The notes below the pieces were generated by a model that saw only the letters and a program-made list of their open reading frames with translations, made no database searches and had not been told where the DNA came from. The position numbers and the translations under genes were made by a program. From Dryas octopetala (lineage: Eukaryota; Streptophyta; Magnoliopsida; Rosales; Rosaceae): a stretch of 64,000 nucleotides of DNA. The first letter of the stretch is position 1, and each line of letters opens with the position of its first letter. This document shows positions 47,856 through 60,661 of this stretch, one piece after another. Location: the NCBI GenBank assembly GCA_963921425.1, contig OY992832.1:26067489-26131488 (forward strand). Direction: 5' to 3'.

Positions 47856-48892
47856 GAGAGAAGAGATCGGGGAGGGAGAAGGAGGAGAGATAAGAGATGC
47901 GATGTAATGGGAGAGGAGATTGAAATGAGCTAGAGGGAAGAAAAGAAGTCACGGGAAGAAAAGGAAGGAAAGAAAAAAAAAAAAGGAAAAAAAAAAAGGT
48001 TTAGGAATTTAATGAAATTGGAGTTTGGGGTCTTTGGGCAATTGGAAAGAAAAAAAAAAGTTTATGATATAGTTTGACTTTTTGGAGTTTCGTTTAGTTG
48101 TATTTAAATCTTAAACTCTAATATATTTTTATATAAAAAATACTCTAAATGGCCTAAACCCTAATATCTTATACCATATCCTAAAAAATAACCTAATTTT
48201 ATTTAACAGTATTTGTCTCCGGCGCGCATTATATTTATTTTATATAACATGAAACCTACTATATAATTAGGTTTCTTCAATATTTTTTATCAATGTAATA
48301 GATAATATGTTAAATAAACATACGGTAAAGTTTTATTCAAAATTTCCGTATTTTGATAGCAATTTTCGTCGTTTCTTTCTAATTTTTGTCGAAATTTAAA
48401 ATTTATCAAAATTTCTGCGAAATTTGAAATTTTACTCCTTGCTTAAAACTATTCAATAGTAACATATAAAAAATTAGGGTGAATTTAATAATTGTGCTTT
48501 AGTGTTTTATGTTGTTTTATTCATTTTTTAACATGTATGTAAGTATGTAACCCAAAAACATAAAACATTTGTATATATATCATTTTTATATGTTTTTTAA
48601 TATTGTGGATAAACAGGCGCCGATCGCCCGGCTCATTAATACAAAAAAGAAGCCCAAACCCCATGGGTATTTAATCGAAATTTTTTCTCAGGAAAGAGAA
48701 AGAAAAAGAAAAATTATCACATAGGAGGCCATAATAACCCTGTTGTTTTGTCCAAGCAAGTTTAACTTAACCCCCACTCCTCAGTCTCTGAGTCTCTCAC
48801 CCGCAGCTATTTGAAGAAATCAATAGTAGCCATCGTCTCTCCATACCATCAATATTCATCAAAACTCACATATTCACACAACAACGCTTGAG
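47856..48892 (+). other. Upstream flank of ROMO1 copy 2, probable promoter and leader
   Basis: AT-rich, with the empty retroposon target at 48546-48562. From about 48700 the sequence is conserved with copy 1. A CA-rich leader (CACACAACAACGCTTGAG) immediately precedes the start codon, a typical plant initiation context. No clear TATA box is seen. Confidence 0.55.
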
Positions 48893-51800
48893 ATGGCTAA
48901 GGATGGCTGCTTGGCACGCGTGGGCGCCGGCGTTGCAATCGGGGGCGCTGTCGGGGGCGCTGTCGGTATTTCTCTAAACCCTTCCCAAATTTTCTTGAGA
49001 ACCCATAAGTATTTCACTCTTTCTTCATTCATGTCAGCGTTGTTATCAATTTTTTTTCTTTTTTTCCTCATACTGGGTTTGTGGAGTTATACTCGAAAGC
49101 TTTTTCACTGGGGTATTTGAGATTTATTTCAAAGAATATTTTTGGAACTTGTAAATGTTTGTTGTTCGGTTGGTTTTGATGGGTATGTGGAAATTGAGGT
49201 ATTCACGTTTTTGTTGTAAATTGGGCTTCTTGCAGTCACTTTTTTGGGGATTTTCAGTATATAAGTTAATTGGTACTCTTGAGTAAAGATCCCCTAACAA
49301 GACAGGTTTTGCAAGAGGGGCTGATATAAATATATTTAGAAAATTTTACCCTGGAGATGCTCCTAAAATAAAATTGTAAGGATAATAATAATAGAAAAGC
49401 ATCAGATTTTGCATTTATTATTATTAGAAAAAAGTATGCTCATATTAGAAGTAGTTAATTATATCAGAAAGAAAATGACAAGATTGAAAATTTTCATGAT
49501 AATCAAGAGTGTTATGCATAAATACATTTCATTTGGGTTTGAAACAGTTACCAATCCACAAAACTTCATTGTTTGCGTAAAGAATAAAGTCATTATATAT
49601 TCCACCTTCATCTGCTTAATTTTATAATATGTGATTTACTAATAATATTGGTGAGTAGCATCGAATGTGTTGGGGGGAGGAGGTGCGGGGCCAGTGCTTT
49701 CAATATTATGGTGGTAAAGAAAAAACTTTTCGAATGCATTTTTTATACATTTGAAATTAAGAGAGTTAATAAGGTTTGGCTTTGAACTTATACCATCATA
49801 TATGTTCTAATTTTGTTCTCATCTCGGAGTGCTATTCTGGATTCTGGAATGGGTGCTCACAAATTACCGTAGCTCAATCTTACTTGTCATATTGTGCTCT
49901 CGTCCTAATGTGCATGTAGATCGTAGGCTCTCATTGAAGCACTATGTTGTAATTTTTTATGCTGAATTTGATTCTTTGATTGAGAAGATAGTATTTTCCG
50001 TACACATTATTGTCCTTCAACAAGAAATCTTTAAAAATTTTCTACTTCCCTATTTATAATTTAGGTTTCAGGGTATCTTTATGTCTTATCATCCTTTTGG
50101 AAAGTGCGTTTAATATATGCAGTAAAATAATCATGGTAAACCTGAAGGTGCTATTAACAAACGTTAGCTGGCCTGTAACTATTAAATTTGACATATCTTT
50201 CTTTTCAGTTTTCACAATATGAATCCTGCACTTGTTGCCAAAAGAAAATGCCTTTCTCATTTTCTCCTAGTATCCACCAAGACTAGTTGATTTTCTGTGT
50301 CTAAGAGTTCTTCTTTCATAGTATGGGTTATCAAGTTGAGCTGGGAGACATCTTGACCATCTCGCAATATTTACAGAGCTAACCCTGCCATTAGGTTTGA
50401 ATGTTCAGATTCTCCATAATTTTTTATGAAGGGTCACCATTTTTATTTTTATTTTTTCCATTATAAATGGTCACTAAATTGAGCGAGAAGACAGCCTAAC
50501 CACGTCTTTTAACTTTTCGTTCCCCCTTGGTAACAAGTTTGTTGTATAACCTGTGCTTTGTCCAATTAATATGTGATATTGACATGTCATGTAATGACAT
50601 TTTTTTCAAGTGAAACCTAGAACCAGTTAGATGTCAAAACTGAAAGAAAATCTAAAATATATGTTTCTTCTACTGGATGATGCACAACAAACAGAATGTC
50701 GCTTAATCTTAAAGCAAGTGCCTTTTATTAATTCTGATGGTTCATCACTACCTTATTCAGCATATTCTTTGTGGGACCATTTTATCATAAGAGTTTCTTG
50801 ATTATTAACACTAGAAGATCATATTTCTAGAATTATTTTTCCTCCAGTAAAATTGCTAGAGCATTTTCAGTCATGATTTCATGAAATGAAGGATAGAAAT
50901 TACTTGAGATAAATTAATCAGCTAGCTTGAGAAAAATGGGTTCACTTATGTTTGCATTTTTTTTTTAACTATATTCCCAATGATTTGAAAGTCTAACCCA
51001 GGTCATTTGCATTATTTGATATAAACAATATTTTTTATGGCCAGGTGCGGTGTATGGGACATATGAGGCTATAAGGTATAAGGTACATTCTCAGATCTTA
51101 GGCTGAACTTCTACTCATGAGTTTGTAGTCATTTTTATGTCATTTCTTTGAATACAAATTTCATACTATTTGTGCACCGTTTTGCATATAATTTTTTCAT
51201 TAACAGGATTTTTCTGTTACCATGATTAATTTCTAAAACTGACTGAGAATATGGAAACATCCATGTAAAGAGTATGTGTTAATTGTGTTTTGGTAATTAA
51301 GTGAAGATATATTGAAGACACTGAGGAGCACAGCCCATGTACACATGGAGTATACAGAGGGAAGAAAAGGAAGATAAAGGAGAAAATCAAAAAGAGAAAG
51401 AAAAAACATGAAAGGAGTCTGTGAGGCCAGAGAAATAAATTATAACCATTTCAAAACTACTCTTTAATCTTCATCCGAAAATGCTCTACTCCTTCAAAAG
51501 CTCTGTGGTTTTTCTCAAGCCACAAACACCAAAAGCAACACAATGGAGTGGCCTTCCGGACCAAAAATTTCCCTCACAGATTGCCCATTAACAATCCCAC
51601 CGAGTCTGTCATCAACCAACAACCCCAAACAAAGAAAACATTATACCCACAACTCCCTAAAAATAGGACAATGCAAGGTTCATCCAAGAAAATCTTTACC
51701 ATATCATGATCAGAGTGTCATAATAGTGGCATAAGAACTGCCAAATTAAAATAAATATGATAACTTCTAATGCCACATTTGCGACCATTCGATTATAATT

Positions 51801-53052
51801 AGATGGTCCGGATTTGCTAAAGGGGTCTCTATATTTAGAAAAGAAATGAAGATCTTGATCCCATCATTTGTTTATAAAGATATAATAAGACTTTCAATCA
51901 TTGTGATTGTTGCATTTGGGGTGAAATAGAGCTAAGATGAAGACTTATGTACTTTTTCTTAAGGTCTTGGAATTATTTTATTTTTAAAACTCAAACACAT
52001 TAGATTCCTTCACTGATCAAAGTAAATATCTTAAATAATCCATTTAGCATAGCTACAACAAGAAGACCTTTTACGAAGAATGTCTGTTGGAAGAAACAAA
52101 ACTTTTGTGCTTTGCCAATATTCACATTTTTTTTTTCTTGGGGGAAGCATCAAAGTTTTTTAACAGTACAGAGAAATAACCCCAAAGATCAAAAGTGCTT
52201 TCTGCTTCTGAAAAGGATTAATGGTTCTCCGAAAGTTGTGCCAAACTGACCCTCCAGATTCTTTATATTGGAGTTATAGTTGGTCAAAATTAATTAATCC
52301 CTGCAGTATTTTTAAATGTATTCACAAGGTATGGAAATTTCATAGTTTTGATTCTTCAAAAAATAATTTTTAATTAGTATAAAAACATTAACCCCAAGGA
52401 GTAGCTCAATTGGTAAGGGGTTATGCCTCTGAAAGCAAACATACTCAGTTTGACCCTCTCGAATTCCTTGGGGACAGCTCCACTGCTGTTGCAGCAGCAA
52501 TAGCTTGGTTAGAAAACCTATATCCTAGGCCTCATTAACAGATTTGACCAACAGATTTAATAGAGATATTTCTTTTTGCTAACCAGCTATTACTACTGCA
52601 TCCACTGTAGTTATGGTTCTCATAACTATTGGGCTTACCTAGCGCATGTCAAGATCTAGAATATGGGGTTTATCTAGTGCTAATATGCATGAACATATAG
52701 GGTGATACATTCTTTTATCAATAAGGTAATTGCAAAGAATTATGGATGAATAACTTTGGGGTCACCCCAATTACTACCTCAATTCCCCTCTCCAGTTTTC
52801 GTTCTATTGTATTACACATAAAAGCAGGCTATTATATAATATTTTCCTTCTAAGAGTCTGTCGTGCTTGCATTTTATTTTGTACTATATATTCTTTCCAA
52901 ATGAAAACTTATGCATATATCTCTTCTGGCTGATGCAGGTGCCAGGGCTTCAAAAGATCAGGTACATTGGACAAACAACAGTTGGCAGTGCAGCTATTTT
53001 TGGTCTTTTCTTGGGTGCCGGGAGTTTGATACATTGTGGGAAGTCATATTAA
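48893..53052 (+). CDS. ROMO1: ROMO1/MGR2-family mitochondrial inner-membrane protein, copy 2 (intact)
   Basis: Three exons: 48893-48965, 51045-51082 and 52939-53052. Both introns (2,079 and 1,856 bp) are GT..AG, in phases 1 and 2-to-0 that join cleanly. The product has 74 residues, the usual plant length: MAKDGCLARVGAG, then two glycine-rich membrane hairpin segments (about residues 10-30 with GGAVGGAVGAVYG, and 50-68 with GSAAIFGLFLGAGSLIH), ending CGKSY. The middle KVPGLQKIRYIGQTT is diagnostic. Family members sit in the mitochondrial inner membrane: yeast Mgr2 works with the TIM23 translocase in lateral sorting of preproteins, and animal ROMO1 affects reactive-oxygen levels and cristae. 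The role in this plant is inferred from the family. All conserved residues are kept, so this is probably the working copy. Confidence 0.93.
52392..52473 (+). pseudogene. tRNA-like sequence in ROMO1 copy 2 intron 2
   Basis: Same 82 bases as 44599-44680, present in both copies because it predates the segmental duplication. Confidence 0.5.
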
Positions 53053-54146
53053 GTTTCTTTGCTGTATTGAATTGAACTAATTTTTTTCTGTTTACAAAGT
53101 TCTGCGTTTAAACATGGAAGTTAGACACTCTGAAAGGTGGCATGTCATGGTGTTTCTGCTTATAATGTTGTTTTGAAATTTTTGCTGTAATTTATCTTTT
53201 CCTCCAGTTGCTGCACACCAAGATATGATCATGTACTTTTTCTTCACAGGAGTTGCCTTTTTCTTCACCTACAGAATTCTCTCTCTCTCTCTCTCTCTCT
53301 GCAATTAAATTTTTATTTATTTTTTAATTCTTATATGGGATGCAGACCGGTACTCGATTGTTTCTTTTCCTGTTATTCTTGATCAAATACGAGTTGGGAC
53401 TTGGGATGCAGATCGAGACTGGTTAATTGTATGTTTTTGATCAATCACTTGATTCACTTTGCAGGTTTTTTTTTTTTTGGTCAATAATCACTTTGCAGGT
53501 TAGCTGCCTGTAGAATTCTTCGGCCATTAATACTTTCTTTTAGATCTGTGCTGCCATGAAAATTTAGAGCATCACATTATAAACGTGTCATCTTGTTTGT
53601 CTGTTTTCCTTTAGCATTGGAACCTTCTTTGGGATTATTAGCTGAACGTGGAAATGGTGAATAACTTGCTAGTTGCCACTGTTATGTTATGTGTTATGGA
53701 TGTATGCTTGATTTCGTACGACTACAAAAATTGACATATTCCTTGTTAGAGCTTACCTAGGTAACATTCCTAATTAGAGCTTTGCTCATATCCTTATTTT
53801 GCTTTAGCTAACAGACAATTGGACTTCCAATAAGAGGATTTCTGTTGTGGCTATCTGATATCCTGGACAACAAGATCTGTGCGACCGGGTCTCTTGACTA
53901 TATTCTTTTGTGAGATTAGTCATCTAATTTATATAGAATAAAATTATTTGTAGCACATTTTGGATCCACTCATGTATATGTGTCTCACTTTTACAAAAGA
54001 TGTGGTATGCAATGTTATACAATGTGATAGAATGAGGATAGCATCACCCATTTATAGTTGTCGACACATGTGGATAACAAACTGGAATGCGTGAGAAATT
54101 AGGTTCAACAATCATAATACATATGTTTGATTATGTCAGTGCCTAC
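53053..54146. other. ROMO1 copy 2 3' region and spacer, no further gene
   Basis: It starts with the probable 3' untranslated region. A CT microsatellite lies at 53279-53300. The rest is AT-rich with no conserved frame. Confidence 0.6.
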
Positions 54147-54185
54147 TGGGGTGGGCACGGGTTGGGTTGGTTTTGGGCCCAACAC
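54147..54185. repeat. hAT-like terminal fragment
   Basis: TGGGGTGGGCACGGGTTGGG resembles the left end of small hAT-type elements in this window (TAGGGGTGGGCA at 16241). It is cut after 39 bases by the copia LTR. No partner end with a matching target duplication was found. Confidence 0.4.
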
Positions 54186-54337
54186 TGCTGACACTTTTCG
54201 GGAATAATTTTCAGATATTTCATTATTTGCACGAGTGTACTATATATACAAATACAAACCTAGCGTATACAGGAAAAATTAATTACAAATAATAAAATCA
54301 TACAAATTATACAAATACTAAGAAACCTATTGCAACA
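54186..54337 (-). repeat. 3' LTR of the minus-strand copia (152 bp)
   Basis: Plus-strand text starts TGCTGACAC and ends TTGCAACA, next to the complement of the purine tract (CTCCCCCTCAAG, 54338-54349). Its length is at the short end for copia LTRs. Confidence 0.75.
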
Positions 54338-57150
54338 CTCCCCCTCAAGTTGGTGCATAGATATCACACATGTTTAACTTGCCAAGTGAATTTACAAATA
54401 CTCTAGCAGCAATAGCCTTGGTCACAAAAGGAAACTTGATAATGCCAGCTTCTAATTTCTCCTTAATGAAGTGTCTATCAATTTAAACATCTTTAGTTCT
54501 GTCATACTGAACAGGATTATGAGCAATTTATATTGCCAACTTATTATCACAATACAAACTCATAGTAGTCTTTGGCTTAAACCTCAAGTCAGTCAATAGA
54601 TTTTTCAATCACAATAACTCACAAATACCAAATGTCATACCTCTAAACTCAGCTTCTGCACTAAACCTTGAAACTACTTGTTGCTTTTTACTTCTCAAAG
54701 TGATAAGGTTACCACCAACAAAGGTAAAATATCCAAAAGTTGACCTTCTGTTGTCAGCTGAGCTTGCCTAATCTGTATCTGTCTAACCCATTACATCAAG
54801 ACCACTAGCATGTTTAGTAAACAACAATCCCTTACCAGGTGCAGACTTTAGATACCTCAAGATACGCTCTACATCATCCATATGTGGTTTGCGCGGAGTA
54901 TGTATAAATTGACTAACCACATTCACAGCATATGCAAAATCAGGACATGTATAAGCCAAATAAATTAGTTTGCCAACAAGCCTTTGATACCTCCCTTTAT
55001 CAGTAAACACTGCACTTGCACATTCAAACAATTTGTGATTCTGTTCAATTAGAGTATCAATAGGTTTACACGCAAGCATATTTGTTTTAGTTAACAAATC
55101 TAACACGTACTTTATTTGAGGCAAAAAAATCCCATGATTGGACCAAACAACTTCAATAACAAGAAACTATTGTAGATCTCCAAGTTGTTTCATTTCAAAC
55201 TCACTTGCCAAGTAACTCTGCAACCTAACAATTTCTTCTTGATCATCACGTGTTAACACCATATCATCCACATAAACAATCAATGCAGTAACTTTACTAT
55301 TCCTACACTTCAAGAACAACGTATGGTCCAAGCTATTCTGCTTATAGCCATAATTTCGCATAGACTTGGTGAATCTTCCAAACCAAGCTCTTGTACAAAA
55401 CCTTTTTGAGCTTGCAAACAACATCAGCTGAAAAAACCTCCACATCTAGAGGAGGATCCACATATACTTCTTCTTGCAAGACACCATGTAAGAAGACATT
55501 CTTTACATCAAACTGCAACAAAGGCCAATCTAAATTAGTAGCCAAAGACAAATAACACATGCACCATATTGAGTTTTTCTATAGGTGCAAAAGTCTCTTG
55601 GTAGTCAACTCCATAAGATTGAGTATAACCCTTAGCCACTAAGAAAGCTTTGAACCTTTCAATCGATCCATATGACCTATGCTTTACCGCAAACACTCAT
55701 CTACACCCCCACAGTCTTCTTTCCCTTGGGTAAGGGTACAAGCCCCCAGGTAGAGTTCTTTTGTAATACATCCATTTCATCTGTCATAGCTTTGGTCCAT
55801 CTAGCATCTTCTAAGGCATCCTGCAATTTACTTGAAATAGATACAGAGGATAATTGATGTACAAAAGAATCATATGACTTAGATAATTTGTGAGAGGACA
55901 TATAATGATTAATTGGATATTTAGCTTTTGCATTTAGGTCAGGTTCATATTTGGTAGGAGGTTTCCCCTGTGTAGACCTAGGAGGGAGGTTGCACTACCA
56001 AATTAATCAACATTCACAACATCTTCCAGGGTCGAGCACTCGCCCGGTACAGGAGACTGATCCTGACAATTAGAGGATTGATCCTCCAGAGACAGATTTT
56101 GAGAGGATTGATCCTCCAGAGACAAATTTTGAGAGGATCGATCATGGTCTTCTACCGATCGCTCAGCAAGAGGAGCCAAGCTATTAACAGGAATTGCCGA
56201 GCTCTCAGTGGCATCTTATGTTCCGTCTGTAGCATCCCTTTCATTTTTTCCCCAAAACAACTCATAAAAAACGGTGTCATCCAATGTCTTCTCTTCTCAC
56301 ACGCTCTTCTCCTGAAGAGAAGACACATAACCACCCCCATAGAATAAAACATCCTCATGAAACGTAACATTCATGGTAACAAAGTGTTTCTGAGAAGAAG
56401 GATCATAACACTTATACCATTTTTGAGACTGTCCATAACCAACAAATACACACTTCAAAGCATGATAATCCTACTTATTCCGTTGATGAGGAGATAAATG
56501 GATATATGCAACGCACCCAAAAAAATCTATGGTTCCACCTACACTATAGGTGGCATGGCACAAAAATCCGACAAAACATCCAAAGGTCAGCGAAAATCAA
56601 CGGCACTAGAACGAGTCCGATTAATCAAATAAACTGCTGAGCTAAGAATATCATCTCAAAGATGAGAATGAACCTTACCACCAATCAATAAAGATCATGC
56701 AACCTCCAATAAAATGGTGATTCTTCCTCTCAGCCACCCCATTTTGTTGAGGGGAATAAGAGCAAGAAGTGTGGTGGATAATGCCTTTCGACTTAAAAAA
56801 GTCATGCAAGCCATTATTAACATATTCACCACCATTATCAAACCTAAGAACTCGAATATGAGACTGAAACTGAGTCAACACCATTTGACAAAAGAGTGTA
56901 ATAACAGTACACACATCGGATTTCTCTTTCAGAAGATAAATCCAAACCATCCTAGTGCAGTCATCAATAAAAGTAACAACTATCGTATGCCATTAGTAGT
57001 AGACACCGGAGCAGGCCCCCAAACATCAGAATGAACCAATTGAACGGGATGACAACTTTATTAAAATGGGGAACATATATAAACAATACAATGTTCATCA
57101 ATAAGATGAACATTACACCTAAATGACATACATAACTTATATTGATATTT
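54186..57150 (-). mobile_element. Ty1/copia element remnant, minus strand, 5' part missing (fossil)
   Basis: On the minus strand: a fragment ahead of integrase (about 57150-57060), integrase (about 57060-56440) with RFDNGGEYVNNG and SPQQNGVAERKN, reverse transcriptase (about 55900-55170) with FDVKNVFLHG and the YVDD box, RNase H (about 55120-54360), a purine tract (CTTGAGGGGGAG) and one 152-bp LTR (54186-54337, TG..CA). Gag, the primer site and the other LTR are not seen. It is broken, with many breaks, and looks older than the copia at 8700. Confidence 0.9.
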
Positions 57151-57865
57151 ATAGGTTCAAACACAAGTTATGGATGTAAAGAAAATAAATAAATACAAGT
57201 AAGGGCATTTTGGTAATGTACCAAACATTCAAATTTCTACATTAGAAAATACATGCAAATGAATCTAGAGTTAGTCTTCTAAAGGATTTGATGATAAAGT
57301 GGCAATTTCCAAGCTAGCTTGTGGCAATCTAAAAAACTTTATAGTTAAATTAGAATTTTCGGGTTATTACATATACTCTATACCCTATACTAGTATACTT
57401 TATATCCTATACCATATACACATTATAACTATAATAGAGTATATATATATATATATTCCTAGTTGGCTAAACCCTCTAGTAGTATAGTTTATAGTAGTAT
57501 AGTTTATACTTACTTTTGTTTAATCCTAAAAATACAATTTTTTCAGTAGAATCAGACTGGAATCGGACTAGAAATTACAAAAAGAAGAGGCCTCGTGGCT
57601 CCGAAAACTATGAATTATAGACTAAACCTAAAAACTATAATATAAAGTATATTTCACATATAAGACTATAATTCATTAATTCATAGTTTGTATATACTAT
57701 AAAGAGAGTCTTATATACTAGTATATTTCATATACTATATATACTTTATAGTCTTATATAGTATAAACTATATAAAGTTATAAACTAAATGGTATGATAA
57801 ACTATGTACTATATAAACTATAAACTATAAAATATATGAACTATAAATTATAAACTATCAGTTTT
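57151..57865. repeat. AT-rich region with TATAGTTTATA-type repeats
   Basis: No coding sequence. From about 57360 a run of words such as ACTATAAACTATA and TATACTAGTATA gives many short palindromes. A similar region lies at about 61680-61960. Confidence 0.75.
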
Positions 57866-57900
57866 TCTCTAAGGTGGACGCATCACTTTTTTTTTTTTGT

Positions 57901-58172
57901 GCGGATTCTCGTCGCTGAGCGCTTGGTAGTGAATTTTTTATAACAGTAGAGTGCTGCAACAAGCGCTCAACACCACTTCCTCAATCGAATTTTTAGGGTA
58001 CATCCCCGACGGTTCACCTTATACCCTCATAGGGTGTAGAATGAGACTTGTGGAGGCTGCATGTTAGGTTTTAACTCCAGGAACCCAAAATTTCAGAGTT
58101 AAAACTTAACATAAATCCGACAAACCAGTGCCTAGCTAGCTCTCGAGAGAAGAAGAAAATGACAGTGTCAAG
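57901..58172 (+). repeat. 272-bp repeat, left copy
   Basis: Runs from GCGGATTCTCGTCGCTGAGC to GACAGTGTCAAG, where the LTR-like unit begins. Nearly identical to 60390-60661, with the same length. Confidence 0.95.
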
Positions 58173-58574
58173 TGTAACGACCCGACCCAAAGTTGACTTT
58201 TAAAAATAATGGACTTTCATCTTTGACTTTGGGCACGTTGGAAAGGTCTCGAGTCCACGAGTTCGTAGACGCGTGGCACGCGTCAATCGGAGCTACGATT
58301 TGAAAGATACGGGCTTTTGAAGCGAGTGGCAAACTTGTAATTTTTATGAAAGGGGGTTTTAAAAACCCAAAAAGTCAGATTTTTTTTATTCACTCACTCT
58401 CTCTCTCTAGAAATTTCTACAACACTCTCTCTCTCCCTTTAATTTCTCTCTCCCGCACACTCTCTCGGGCATCTCCCTCCGCGTGCACACCCCTCATCCC
58501 AGCTGTCACCGGCCACCCCCCCCCCCCGGCCGACCTCGACCTCCGGCAAACACCCCAGATGTGGACCACCTTCC

Positions 58575-58610
<36 letters not shown>

Positions 58611-60389
58611 CCCGAGTCTTTCCTTCCTCTGTCTCCGCCGCTTCTCTCTCTCGGAAGATTTGCCGTCCGACCACCCAACGACCAACGACGGGTACCGGCG
58701 ACTCCCTCCTGCCGTCGCCGACCCCTAGCAGCCCTCCCCTTCGCCGGCCGACCACTGTAGACGGAGAATCGACGCGAGACAGATCGATGGCTCCGCCGGC
58801 GATCTCGTTTTTCCGGCCTGGACTCGACACCGGACCCACTGGGTCTCATTCCTCTCATCACGGCGAGTTCAGCCGTGGTGTCCTCCTGCCTTGACGATGC
58901 CCCACGGCGGAGCAATGAGCTCGGGAAGCCAAGCCAGCCGCCGGCTTCCGCCGCCGATTTAGGCCATTTCCGGCGAGATTTGGCCGTCGATCCAGTTGAC
59001 AAAATCGATCCTCTAGGTACGGGTAATCTTTCCCCTAAGGTGTCGATGTTCAATTTTGTGAATTTAGAAATTCGATTTTAGGGTTTATGTTATTTTCAAA
59101 TATCTTGGAATTGGACTCAAATTCGTGTTGTTTTTGTGCAATTAAAGGTTCTATTATATGATTAGGATTGTTTGGAGTTGAAGTTGGGCATTTTTAAGTT
59201 TGTGCCGCCGCTGCCACCGTCGGTTCCGCCACTTGTGGCGGCGGGTCGGGTGATTTTCCTTGTCAATCAGCCTCCCCAGGACATCTAGAGGCCAATTCTA
59301 GGGTTTGTTTGCGTATTGGTGAGTGTTTGTGTGTTGTTAGGGGCTGGGCAGCCACCGTGCGTGGTGGTTACCGCCTATTTCGGCTGTTGAACGGCCAAAT
59401 TGTGAAACCTGAATATTTAAATATTGGTTGTCTGGTCATGACAGGTATACGGATTTAGGAAATATCATTCCCGATGCCGTTATGCTGCCGGATTTGGTAT
59501 CCGAGCAATGGCACTGTGAAGAGTAGGATTTGGATCATGAGAATAAATTGATAAAGATCTGAGGTTTAGGAATTTATTTGGAATGTTAGAGTTTGTCCTG
59601 AGGAAGTATTGGAATGATTTGAGTGACAAACAAGGGAAGGGTCGTGAGTAGAATTCAATCTCGGAAAGGTTTCGGTGTAGATCGGAGTAAACAGTGAGTG
59701 AATTTTGTTTATGATTGATTATTTATCCAATGATGATTAAGACGTTGTGATTTGAGGAGAGACACCTCCTTTTGATGAGTGGGTTTGATAAGGATAATAT
59801 GGAGAAGAATATTTAAAGACTGCTATGTAAATGCACGTGTTGACCGGTCGAGCCTGCTCGTATGGAGAGACCCCTCTGTACGAGATTGTGGCCAGGATAC
59901 GAGCCTGCTCGTTCGGAGAGACCCCTCCGTACGAGATTGTGGCCAGGATACGAGCCTGCTCGTTCGGAGAGACCCCTCCGTACGAGATTGTGGCCAGGAT
60001 ACGAGCCTGCTCGTTCGGAGAGACCCCTCCGTACGAGATTGTGGCCAGGATACGAGCCTGCTCGTATGGAGAGACCCCTCTGTACGAGATTGTGGCCAGG
60101 ATACGAGCCTGCTCGTATGGAGAGACCCCTCTGTACGAGATTGTGGCCAGGATACGAGCCTGCTCGTTCGGAGAGACCCCTCCGTACGAGATTGTGGCCA
60201 GGATACGAGCCTGCTCGTTCGGAGAGACCCCTCAGTACGAGATTGTGGCCAGGATACGAGCCTGCTCGTTCGGAGAGACCCCTCCGTACGAGATTGTGGC
60301 CAGGATACGAGCCTGCTCGTTCGGAGAGACCCCTCCGTACGAGATTGTGGCCAGGATACGAGCCTGCTCGTTCGGAGAGACCCCTCTGA
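58173..60389 (+). mobile_element. LTR-like unit, family B, truncated at its minisatellite
   Basis: Starts TGTAACGACCCGACCC and is the inverse of 3693-6425 for most of its length: core block (about 58215-58330), CT tracts (58580-58608), a GC-rich proline/serine-coding zone (to about 58990), a donor-like CTCTAGGTACGGG (about 59010), AT-rich body, then the minisatellite. About the last 0.8 kb of the family is missing, and the sequence jumps from the array straight into the 272-bp repeat. No retroviral domain is seen. Confidence 0.85.
59850..60386 (+). repeat. Minisatellite, 51 bp x 10.5
   Basis: GAGCCTGCTCGT starts a unit every 51 bases from 59850 to 60360; the eleventh unit is cut at 27 bases. 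Unit types differ at a few positions (TATGG versus TTCGG, CTCTG versus CTCCG), and adjacent units share variants, as expected from slippage or unequal crossing-over. As 51 is 17 codons, several frames on both strands stay open for about 200 codons. I do not regard these as genes. Confidence 0.97.
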
Positions 60390-60661
60390 GCAGATTCTCG
60401 TCGCTGAGCGCTTGGTAGTGAATTTTTTATAACAGTAGAGTGCTGCAACAAGCGCTCAACACCACTTCCTCAATCGAATTTTTAGGGTACATCCCCGACG
60501 GTTCACCTTATACCCTCATAGGGTGTAGAATGAGACTTGTGGAGGCTGCATGTTAGGTTTTAATTCCAGGAACCCAAAATTTCAGAGTTAAAACTTAACA
60601 TAAATCCGACAAACCAGTGCCTAGCTAGCTCTCGAGAGAAGAAGAAAATGACAGTGTCAAG
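60390..60661 (+). repeat. 272-bp repeat, right copy (no LTR insertion)
   Basis: Runs from GCAGATTCTCGTCGCTGAGC to GTGTCAAG and then continues uninterrupted into CGCTCGGCACTTG and the right terminal repeat. This is the undisturbed version of the site occupied by the LTR-like unit in the left copy. Confidence 0.95.

Larger units (their letters stand above)
45250..53052 (+). repeat. Tandem segmental duplication, unit 2
   Basis: Second unit, starting in the LTR-like sequence (GAGGATATCTGGG) and running through A2 (45250-47345), the undisturbed middle (47346-47855) and B2 (47856-53036) into the normal end of ROMO1. It keeps the empty sites for both the CACTA-type fragment and the retroposon, so it is the better picture of the pre-insertion locus. 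Confidence 0.93.

Noticed and set aside
58346-58894. 182-codon open frame in the GC-rich part of the family B unit
   Set aside because: Low-complexity serine/proline/arginine composition caused by the CT tract and GC-rich DNA; an overlapping antisense frame is even longer. Treated as part of the LTR-like unit.
59850-60386. CRISPR-like appearance of the regular array
   Set aside because: Units are head-to-tail with no unique spacers, and the genome is a plant. It is a minisatellite inside an LTR-like unit.
59779-60451. Several open frames of 175-217 codons on both strands across the 51-bp array
   Set aside because: They exist because the unit is 17 codons without stops. The same DNA stays open in several frames, with no start context, homology or biased codon use.
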